From contig PAZO01000002.1 in NCBI GenBank assembly GCA_002715665.1, positions 23,020 to 45,046 of the forward strand: 22,027 nt of DNA, in the 5' to 3' direction. Below the pieces are notes generated by a model, which worked only from the letters and a program-made list of their open reading frames with translations, did not search any database and had not been told where the DNA came from. The DNA comes from Chloroflexota bacterium (lineage in GTDB: Bacteria; Chloroflexota; Dehalococcoidia; SAR202; GCA-002694895). The first letter of the stretch is position 1. Every line of letters begins with the position of its first letter. Below are positions 16,504 through 22,027 of the stretch, piece by piece. The position numbers and the translations under genes were made by a program.

Positions 16504-16533
16504 TATTAATATGATTCATAATTAATAATAATA
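16498..16533. promoter_or_regulatory. 13-bp perfect inverted repeat before formate dehydrogenase
   Basis: The arms TATTATTATTAAT (16498-16510) and ATTAATAATAATA (16521-16533) are exact reverse complements. They flank a 10-nt centre that itself holds the near-palindrome ATGATTCAT. The right arm touches the Shine-Dalgarno AGGAGATG (16533-16540) of the gene starting at 16545. It could be an operator for a dimeric regulator or an mRNA hairpin limiting ribosome access. Low-complexity AT sequence makes chance symmetry possible. Confidence 0.4.
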
Positions 16534-16544
16534 GGAGATGATTA

Positions 16545-17744
16545 ATGAAAGTATTATGTGTTTTATATGATGATCCAAAAAATGGGATGCCAGATTCATA
16601 CCCTTTGAATGAATTACCCAAACTTGAGCAATATCCTGATGGAATGTCATTACCAAATCCAAAATCTATAGATTTTACACCAGGTGAATTGTTAGGTTGT
16701 GTATCTGGTGAGCTTGGGTTAAGAAAATTTTTAGAGGAAAATGGTCATACTCTTGTTGTAACTTCAGACAAAGATGCTAGTGGTTGCATGGCGGACAAAG
16801 AATTGATTGATGCAGACGTTGTTATATCCCAACCTTTTTGGCCCTATTATTTGACGAGAGAAAGAATTGAATCTGCAAAAAATTTAAAAATGGCTATTAC
16901 TGCAGGAATTGGTTCTGATCATGTTGATTTACAAGCAGCTATGGATAACAACGTTGATGTTGTTGAAGTAACTTGGTGTAATTCTAGATCAGTTTCAGAA
17001 CACATAGTAATGATGATTTTAGCTTTAGTTAGAGATTATCATAATCAGCACAGAATCGTAAATGAAGGCGGATGGGATATTGCTGATGCAGTTAAACGAT
17101 CATATGACGTAGAAGGAATGCATATTGGTACTATTGCAGCAGGTCGTATAGGGTATGATATGTTAAGAAAAATGTATCCGTTTGATGTTAATTTACATTA
17201 TTACGATAAACATAGATTACCAGGCGACAAAGAAAAAGCTTTGAATTTAACATATCATGATTCTGTAGAATCTTTAGTTTCAGTTTGTGATGTCATTAAT
17301 ATCAGTTGCCCTTTACATCCAGAGACTGAAAATTTATTTGATGAAAACTTGATAAGCAAATGTAAAAAAGGAGCGTATGTTATTAATGCTGCAAGAGGTA
17401 AAATAGTAAATAGAGAGGCTATGTCCGAGGCACTTAAATCTGGCCATATTAGCGGATATGCTGGAGATGTTTGGTTTCCTCAACCCGCTCCTAATGATCA
17501 CATCTGGAGATCAATGCCTAATCATGGTATGACTCCTCACACATCAGGAACATCACTTTCTGCTCAAGCTAGATATGCAGCCGGAGTTAGAGAAATATTA
17601 GAATGCTTATTTGATGGAAGAGAAATTAGAAATGAGTATTTGATAGTTAAAGATGGAGACCTTGCGGGTATGGGAGCCCATTCATATACAAAAGGTAGTG
17701 CTACAGGAGGATCTGAAGAAGCTGCTAAATTTAAAAAATCTTAA
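16545..17744 (+). CDS. fdh: NAD-dependent formate dehydrogenase (metal-free, D-2-hydroxyacid dehydrogenase family)
   Basis: A 399-residue enzyme that oxidises formate to CO2 with NAD+ in the cytoplasm. It aligns by eye almost without gaps to the Pseudomonas sp. 101 enzyme (KVLCVLYDDP, AIDFTPG-like SIDFTPGE, VVISQPFWP, TAGIGSDHVDLQ, GDVWFPQPAP). Active-site residues fall at the same numbers: N146, R284, D308, Q313 and H332 in TPHTSGT. D221 after HYY, which selects NAD over NADP, is kept. The characteristic C-terminal tail GAHSYTKGSATGGSEEAAK is also present. The strong Shine-Dalgarno AGGAGATG (16533-16540) supports the ATG. It needs no molybdenum or tungsten and would supply NADH from C1 compounds or formate. 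Confidence 0.97.
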   Translation: MKVLCVLYDDPKNGMPDSYPLNELPKLEQYPDGMSLPNPKSIDFTPGELLGCVSGELGLRKFLEENGHTLVVTSDKDASGCMADKELIDADVVISQPFWPYYLTRERIESAKNLKMAITAGIGSDHVDLQAAMDNNVDVVEVTWCNSRSVSEHIVMMILALVRDYHNQHRIVNEGGWDIADAVKRSYDVEGMHIGTIAAGRIGYDMLRKMYPFDVNLHYYDKHRLPGDKEKALNLTYHDSVESLVSVCDVINISCPLHPETENLFDENLISKCKKGAYVINAARGKIVNREAMSEALKSGHISGYAGDVWFPQPAPNDHIWRSMPNHGMTPHTSGTSLSAQARYAAGVREILECLFDGREIRNEYLIVKDGDLAGMGAHSYTKGSATGGSEEAAKFKKS

Positions 17745-17798
17745 ATCTTAAATTTTAATTTTTATATATTAATACGACTCAATAACTTGTTATATATA

Positions 17799-18119
17799 TT
17801 ATTGTAAGTGTGAAATTTCAATGATTGTAGATTGCAAGTCTTTTGCGCTTATACCTGAAAAAATACTTTCAAAATTTGATTTGTGTGTAGATTTCTCTAA
17901 TTTTTTGGGATCATGTTTTAGAATTAAAAGAATAGAGGTTTTAATTTTTTCAGTATATTCTTTGTATGCATTATTAAGGCTTTCAATATTATTAACAATT
18001 ACAAAACATTGATTATATTCATTTAAATTTAACGAAGAGTTCTCATCAACCAACGTTGTATCTGCATCATTAATGTGTGTATTAATTTTTGTATAGTTAA
18101 TTATAAGTTTTTTTTCCAT
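17799..18119 (-). CDS. Hypothetical protein, 106 residues
   Basis: This reverse-strand frame begins at ATG 18119, within the last 19 nt of the hydroxypyruvate-isomerase-like gene, and ends at 17799. No family is recognised. The product has no membrane segment; its core (NQCFVIVNNIESLNNAY, then SILLILKHDPKKLEK) suggests a small alpha/beta fold with predicted strands of hydrophobic residues. The overlap with the upstream gene suggests coupled translation. A frame on the opposite strand covers part of the same DNA but looks less protein-like. Confidence 0.5.
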   Translation of the reverse strand: MEKKLIINYTKINTHINDADTTLVDENSSLNLNEYNQCFVIVNNIESLNNAYKEYTEKIKTSILLILKHDPKKLEKSTHKSNFESIFSGISAKDLQSTIIEISHLQ

Positions 18120-18871
18120 TTTAGCCCTTCTTCTGTATTTGTTTTAGGAATATATTCACATCCTACATATCCTTTATATTTTAATGATTGTATGAACTTA
18201 AAAAGGAAATTGTAATTTATTTCTCCTGTTCCTGGTTCATGTCTGCCTGGGTGATCTGCGATTTGAATATGTTTTATTAAATTCAGATTTTCTTTTATAG
18301 TTAATGACAGATTACCTTCCATTATCTGCATATGATATATGTCATACTGTATAAATATATTGTTGGATTTGATTTGACTGATAATTTTGTTTGCTTGTTT
18401 AGTGGTATTTAAGTAAAACCCAGGGATATCTACAGTGTTGACCGCTTCAATTAATAAACTGATTTTTTCTTTTTTAAGTTTTTCAGATGCATAAGAAAGA
18501 TTTTCCAAAACACATTCATCAATTTCGTTACTACTAAATTTTTTTTCAGGAATTCCTATTAAGCAATTAAGTTTGGTACAGTTTAAAGTTTTTGCATAAT
18601 CTATCGCAATTTCTACGCCAGTTTTGAATTCTTCAATTTTATCAGGATTACAAGCAATGCCTCTTTCCCCGGCATCCCAATTTCCTGCAGGTAGATTGTG
18701 GAGAGCTTGCTTTAAATTATATTTTTTTAATAGATTTTTTAATTCAAAAGCGTCATAATCATAAGGAAATAAGTATTCCACAGCATCAAAATTATGCTTA
18801 CGAGCTTGTTCGAATCTATCAAGAAAATCATATTCGTTAAATAACATTGTAAGATTTGCTGCAAATTTCAA
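18101..18871 (-). CDS. Hydroxypyruvate isomerase family protein (Hyi/OtnI-like)
   Basis: A 256-residue TIM-barrel protein of the xylose-isomerase-like superfamily. The Hyi pattern is plain: MKFAANLTMLFNEYDFLDRF, FDAVEYLFPYDYD (near 28-40), LHNLPAGNWDAGERGIACNP, the catalytic glutamates in LLIEAVNT (about 142) and GCEYIP (about 240), then QYDIYHMQIMEGNL and QIADHPGRHEPGTGEI. Hyi interconverts hydroxypyruvate and tartronate semialdehyde; OtnI acts on 2-oxo-tetronate. The two cannot be separated by eye. It is divergent from a Gfo/Idh/MocA dehydrogenase across 113 nt, so the pair may serve sugar-acid breakdown. Confidence 0.9.
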   Translation of the reverse strand: MKFAANLTMLFNEYDFLDRFEQARKHNFDAVEYLFPYDYDAFELKNLLKKYNLKQALHNLPAGNWDAGERGIACNPDKIEEFKTGVEIAIDYAKTLNCTKLNCLIGIPEKKFSSNEIDECVLENLSYASEKLKKEKISLLIEAVNTVDIPGFYLNTTKQANKIISQIKSNNIFIQYDIYHMQIMEGNLSLTIKENLNLIKHIQIADHPGRHEPGTGEINYNFLFKFIQSLKYKGYVGCEYIPKTNTEEGLKWKKNL

Positions 18872-18984
18872 TTTCTTTTCCTTTAAATTAATTTATATTA
18901 CTTTTTTTATTTTCTATTATTTATTAAGATTTTAAAATATATGATTAAATATATAAATCTTTTAATTGAGAAAAGAGAGTTGCT

Positions 18985-20037
18985 ATGAATAAAAATATCA
19001 AAATAGGTATAATTGGAGCAGGTGAAAACACCAAAAAATTTCACATACCTAATTTTCAACGATTAGATAATGTAGAAGTGATTGCGGTATGCAACAGATC
19101 ATATGAATCAGGTAAAAAAGTTGCTGATGAATTTGGGATAGATAAAGTGTACGATAATTGGATTGATTTACTATCAAATGACCACATAGATGCAATTTGT
19201 ATAGGTACATGGCCTTACATGCACGAAGTTTTAGTTACAGAATCTCTTAAGAATAATAAGCATGTAATGACAGAAGCTAGAATGACATTTGACTTTGATA
19301 GTTCTAAAAAAATGTTAGAGGCTTCAAAAAAGAAACCTCATTTGATTTGTCAAATTGTCCCAGCACCAATGACTTTGAAATTTGATAAATACATAAGAAA
19401 AACTATAGCTGAAAATAAGATTGGAAATGTTATACAAGTAGATATTTCTATAAATCATCAAACTCCAATTAGCGTGTCAGGTGGGTACCCTGATTTCAAT
19501 TCTGCCAATCATTGGAGATCAGATATCAATTTCTCCGGAATGAATACCATGCAATTAGGAATTTGGTATGAAGCAATGATGCGATGGGTGGGTGCAGCAA
19601 AAAATGTTATGTCAATTTCAAGAATTACGGTGAATACCAAAAAAAACGAAGATGATTATGAGTACATACGCATTCCAGATAACGTAAATGTAATTGGAGA
19701 ATTGGATATAGGTGGATTATATAATATCCAAATGAGTACAGTAAAAGGTCATGCCCCATTGGATTCTGTAATGATATATGGAACTACAGGAACAATAAAA
19801 TTAGACTGTGTAAACTATGATTTATTCATGGCCAATGATAAAAGTGATTTGAAAAAAATCAATATTCCTAGTGAATTTCAATCTTCATGGAGGGTCGAAG
19901 AAGAGTTTATAAATGCAATTAATGGAAAAGAAAAAATTTCACATACAACATTTGAAACAGGCTTGAGATACATGGAATTCGTAGAAGCAGTAAGGAAAAG
20001 CAGTGAATCAGGCTCGAAAATTTCTTTATTTACTTAG
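18985..20037 (+). CDS. Gfo/Idh/MocA family oxidoreductase
   Basis: A 350-residue protein with an N-terminal Rossmann domain (IKIGIIGAGENTKKFHIP, residues 5-22; VIAVCNRS; DAICIGTWPYMHEV) and a C-terminal alpha/beta dimer domain with SSDxxxH-like GYPDFNSANHWRSDINFSG. The family oxidises or reduces sugars and inositols with NAD(P). The usual EKP motif after strand 4, which carries the catalytic lysine, reads EAR (in HVMTEARMTF near residue 95). The enzyme may therefore be an atypical or non-catalytic member. AGAGAG before the ATG serves as ribosome site. The gene overlaps the convergent thioredoxin gene by 8 nt. Confidence 0.88.
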   Translation: MNKNIKIGIIGAGENTKKFHIPNFQRLDNVEVIAVCNRSYESGKKVADEFGIDKVYDNWIDLLSNDHIDAICIGTWPYMHEVLVTESLKNNKHVMTEARMTFDFDSSKKMLEASKKKPHLICQIVPAPMTLKFDKYIRKTIAENKIGNVIQVDISINHQTPISVSGGYPDFNSANHWRSDINFSGMNTMQLGIWYEAMMRWVGAAKNVMSISRITVNTKKNEDDYEYIRIPDNVNVIGELDIGGLYNIQMSTVKGHAPLDSVMIYGTTGTIKLDCVNYDLFMANDKSDLKKINIPSEFQSSWRVEEEFINAINGKEKISHTTFETGLRYMEFVEAVRKSSESGSKISLFT

Positions 20038-20566
20038 TTAATTCATCTAATAGCGAAATTATTTTTTCTTTTGTTAGTGTGCCTGACACTCTAGATATTA
20101 TCTGACCTTCAGTGTTGATAAAAAAAGTTTCAGGAATTTTAGTAACACCGTATTTTATCGTTATAAAATCATCATCTTTTAAAGTAGTGAAAGAAATTTT
20201 ATATTGGTTAACAAAATTTTTTGCATCTTCTATGTCCTCGTCAATATTTATACCAAAAATTTTTACGTTTTTATTCTCTTTTTGTACACTGTCTAAAATA
20301 GGTAATTCTTTTCTACAAGGAGGACACCATGACGCCCAAAAAGTAATTATAGTTGGAGAGCTATTTGAAAAATCAATATTATAACTTTCTCCTGTTAAGT
20401 TTGTTGTTGTAAAAACAGGAGCTTCTTCAAAAATTTTAACTATGCCAATTTCTTCAGAATCCTTATTAATCTGATTCATAAAAAGTACAAATACAAGAAA
20501 AACAAACAATAATAAAAATACTGATGCAAATAGTGTTCTGATCTTAAATATATTTTTTATTTTCAT
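20030..20566 (-). CDS. TlpA/ResA-like membrane-anchored thioredoxin
   Basis: A 178-residue protein: a basic start and one N-terminal membrane helix (about 10-30), then an extracytoplasmic thioredoxin fold with TIITFWASWCPPCRKELPIL-type active site (C81-P-P-C84), GINIDEDIEDAKNFV and the cis-proline segment GVTKIPETFFI. TlpA/ResA proteins keep cysteines reduced on the outer side of the membrane, for example in cytochrome c maturation. I chose ATG 20566 because it starts the usual K-rich leader; an upstream in-frame ATG at 20608 adds 14 residues. It runs opposite to the 5S rRNA gene, whose promoter lies just upstream. Confidence 0.88.
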   Translation of the reverse strand: MKIKNIFKIRTLFASVFLLLFVFLVFVLFMNQINKDSEEIGIVKIFEEAPVFTTTNLTGESYNIDFSNSSPTIITFWASWCPPCRKELPILDSVQKENKNVKIFGINIDEDIEDAKNFVNQYKISFTTLKDDDFITIKYGVTKIPETFFINTEGQIISRVSGTLTKEKIISLLDELTK

Positions 20567-20594
20567 TTTTAACCATTTATGCTTAATATTATAA

Positions 20595-20624
20595 TTGACA
20601 ACAAACATAATGAGAATCTATAAT
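20595..20624 (+). promoter_or_regulatory. Consensus sigma70 promoter of 5S rRNA
   Basis: TTGACA (20595-20600) and TATAAT (20619-20624) are both perfect consensus hexamers separated by 18 nt. The 5S gene begins 8 nt after the -10 box, where transcription should start. Such a promoter fits a strongly expressed stable RNA. Confidence 0.85.
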
Positions 20625-20631
20625 TTCTTTT

Positions 20632-20748
20632 CCTGGTGATTATGGCGAAGTGGACCCACCCGTTCCCATCCCGAACACGGAAGTGAAACGCTTTTGCGCT
20701 GACGATACTGTATTGGCAACGATATGGGACAATAAGTAATCGCCAGGT
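20632..20748 (+). rRNA. rrf: 5S ribosomal RNA
   Basis: About 117 nt with the universal core CCCATCCCGAACACGGAAGT (20667-20686) followed by GAAACG. The ends CCTGGTGATT (20632) and AATCGCCAGG (to 20747) pair over 10 bp with one G-U, the helix I that closes 5S rRNA. It is much richer in G+C than the surrounding DNA. No 23S or 16S gene lies within 20 kb upstream, so this copy is transcribed alone from its own promoter, unlike the usual 16S-23S-5S operon. Exact ends are uncertain by one or two bases. Confidence 0.95.
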
Positions 20749-20760
20749 TAATTCCAAAGA

Positions 20761-20783
20761 TAAATACCCTTTCTAGGTATTTA
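20761..20783 (+). terminator. Hairpin after 5S rRNA, possible terminator
   Basis: TAAATACC (20761-20768) and GGTATTTA (20776-20783) form an 8-bp stem with a 7-nt loop, 13 nt after the 5S gene. There is no run of T after it, so it may act as a weak terminator or a processing site rather than a classical rho-independent terminator. Confidence 0.45.
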
Positions 20784-20844
20784 CTTCAGAGAAATCAATA
20801 CATATAATAAAGTTCGCAATTTTTAAATTTATAGAGGTAGAACA

Positions 20845-22027
20845 ATTAATAATCAAGACGAATTAACAAAATTATTAGAGGAATACGAAAAAGACGTTGT
20901 CAAAATAAACAGAGGGCAAGTTTTGTCGGGCAGGGTGATGGAACTAAATTATGAAGGAGTTTTGATAAACCTAGGCGGAAAATCTGAAGGATTAATTCCT
21001 AAATCAGAGATGCGATATATTGAACAGGAAAAACTTGACAATTTAAGCGTAGGTGACGAATTGATTGTTATGGTGTTGAAAACAGGGTTTTCCCGAGGTT
21101 CAGATGTTACTCCTATATATTCTTATGATAAAGCCTTAGTAAGGGAAGGATGGGACATATTAGAGAAAGCACAAAATAACAACGAACCTGTTGAAGGTAT
21201 TATACTAGGCTCTAACAAAGGTGGAGCGATGATTGATATTAAAGGAGTTCAAGGATTTATTCCCTCATCTCAACTTATGAGTTATTTTGTTCCAGATGAA
21301 AATGTAGAGGATTCATCTGCTGAAATTGATGTAACTGGAAGAAAGAATTTAGAAAAAAATCTAAATTCCAAAATATCTGTTAAAGTATTAGAAGTAGATC
21401 AGACTAGAAATAGGGCAATACTATCTGAAAGAGCTCTAATGCAAGAATTAAAAGACCAAGCCAAACAGAAAGTAATGACTGACTTGGTTGAAGGTCAAAT
21501 AGTTCAAGCAAAAATCATTGGACTAAGTTCTTTTGGTGCATTTGTTGACATAAATGGAGCCGATGGTCTTATTCATATATCAGAATTGTCATGGAATAAG
21601 TTGAATTCACCTAGCGAAGTTGTAGAAGTTGGTCAAGAATTAGATGTTTATATTTTAAATTTAGATAAAGAAAATAAAAGAATAGCTTTGAGTATTAAAA
21701 GGCTAACTCCAGGTCCGTGGGATGAAATTAGTAAAAGTATGCCTGTTGGAACTAAAATTAAAGCAGTTGTCACACGTATAGTGGAATTTGGTGTGTTTGC
21801 AAGAATTGAAGACATGGGAGTAGAGGGATTAATTCACATTTCAGAATTATCAGATATACCTGATGTTAATCCTGCTGATATAGTTAAAGTTGATGAGGAA
21901 TTGGAAGTAACGGTTGTTTCCCTTGATCCTGATAGAAGAAGATTGGGATTAAGTTTGAAATCAGATCCGCTGTCTCAACAAGAACCAAAAGCAGAAGCAG
22001 AGGAACCAAAAGCAGAAGCAGAGGAAC
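20845..22027 (+). CDS. rpsA: Ribosomal protein S1 (start codon ATT), C terminus beyond window
   Basis: Four S1 RNA-binding domains follow one another: RGQVLSGRVMELNYEGVLI..., EPVEGIILGSNKGGAMIDI..., EGQIVQAKIIGLSSFGAFVDI... and VGTKIKAVVTRIVEFGVFARI..., the last two with the classic GLIHISELS. S1 on the 30S subunit helps bind mRNA to the ribosome. The frame has a stop at 20824-20826 and no ATG, GTG or TTG before the first domain. AGAGGT (20833-20838) lies 6 nt before ATT at 20845, which is the best start and gives (M)NNQDELTKLLEEYEKD. The first in-frame ATG lies within domain 1. The end carries acidic EPKAEAE repeats and leaves the window. Confidence 0.92.
   Translation, partial: MNNQDELTKLLEEYEKDVVKINRGQVLSGRVMELNYEGVLINLGGKSEGLIPKSEMRYIEQEKLDNLSVGDELIVMVLKTGFSRGSDVTPIYSYDKALVREGWDILEKAQNNNEPVEGIILGSNKGGAMIDIKGVQGFIPSSQLMSYFVPDENVEDSSAEIDVTGRKNLEKNLNSKISVKVLEVDQTRNRAILSERALMQELKDQAKQKVMTDLVEGQIVQAKIIGLSSFGAFVDINGADGLIHISELSWNKLNSPSEVVEVGQELDVYILNLDKENKRIALSIKRLTPGPWDEISKSMPVGTKIKAVVTRIVEFGVFARIEDMGVEGLIHISELSDIPDVNPADIVKVDEELEVTVVSLDPDRRRLGLSLKSDPLSQQEPKAEAEEPKAEAEE
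21982..22027 (+). repeat. 21-bp tandem repeat coding for EPKAEAE in the S1 tail
   Basis: Two identical 21-bp units (21982-22002 and 22003-22023) and the start of a third encode Glu-Pro-Lys-Ala-Glu-Ala-Glu. This is an acidic, disordered C-terminal tail after the fourth S1 domain. DNA identity at every codon suggests recent expansion by slippage. The copy number cannot be counted because the window ends. Confidence 0.8.

Noticed and set aside
17745..17798. Terminator between formate dehydrogenase and the unknown reverse gene
   Set aside because: The AT-only repeats there give no stable stem with a following T-run.
1..22027. A genetic code in which TGA means tryptophan
   Set aside because: TGG is used for Trp throughout, and recognisable genes end properly at TGA (5947-5949, 8786-8788).
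1..22027. tRNA genes, CRISPR arrays, insertion sequences or phage genes
   Set aside because: No T-loop-like GTTCGA context with a matching acceptor stem, no spaced direct repeats, no transposase or integrase motif and no long terminal repeats were seen.

Overview
The window is AT-rich (about 30 % G+C by eye) and densely packed with bacterial genes. Most read-outs are 1-12 nt apart, and three convergent gene pairs end within 3 nt of each other or overlap at their stops. A 5S rRNA gene stands alone, followed by a ribosomal protein S1 gene with four visible S1 domains. The gene mix is heterotrophic: M20 amidohydrolase, glutamine-synthetase-like ligase, old yellow enzyme, L-2-hydroxyglutarate oxidase, Gfo/Idh/MocA and hydroxypyruvate-isomerase families, NAD formate dehydrogenase and an NhaD Na+/H+ antiporter. 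This suggests a streamlined marine bacterium. A low-GC marine Chloroflexota (SAR202-like) would fit, but that is inference, because no 16S or 23S rRNA is present.

Layout. 1-96 (-): start of a short-chain dehydrogenase. 180-3692 (+): tight operon of M20 amidohydrolase, glutamine-synthetase-family ligase and PHP metal-dependent hydrolase. 3799-7758 (+): NhaD antiporter, DUF1295 membrane protein, YqjM-type ene-reductase and phosphatidylcholine synthase. 8185-7835 (-): unknown protein. 8297-10665 (+): a 58-residue membrane protein, DUF1330 protein, TPP-dependent enzyme and a two-helix membrane protein. 12916-10669 (-): MFS exporter, a deiodinase-like selenoprotein and a 48-residue membrane protein. 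12966-14519 (+): stand-alone protein with a PEP-synthase-type phosphohistidine domain. 15709-14516 (-): L-2-hydroxyglutarate oxidase. 15765-17744 (+): AlaX editing protein and NAD-dependent formate dehydrogenase. 18871-17799 (-): hydroxypyruvate-isomerase-family protein and a small unknown. 18985-20037 (+): Gfo/Idh/MocA oxidoreductase. 20566-20030 (-): TlpA-like thioredoxin. 20595-22027 (+): consensus promoter, 5S rRNA, hairpin, and rpsA running off the window.

The main discovery is at 11590-10820. What looks like two broken reading frames is one 256-codon gene with an in-frame TGA. The TGA lies exactly where iodothyronine deiodinases carry selenocysteine (GSITU). It is followed by a GC-rich hairpin at the spacing expected of a bacterial SECIS, and it forms a U-x-x-C redox motif. 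Other points of note are an apparent ATT start codon for rpsA behind a good Shine-Dalgarno, a 13-bp inverted repeat between the promoter and ribosome site of formate dehydrogenase, and a phosphohistidine-domain protein without its ATP-binding half. No tRNA, insertion sequence, phage gene or CRISPR array was seen, and no stretch over 300 bases lacks a gene.
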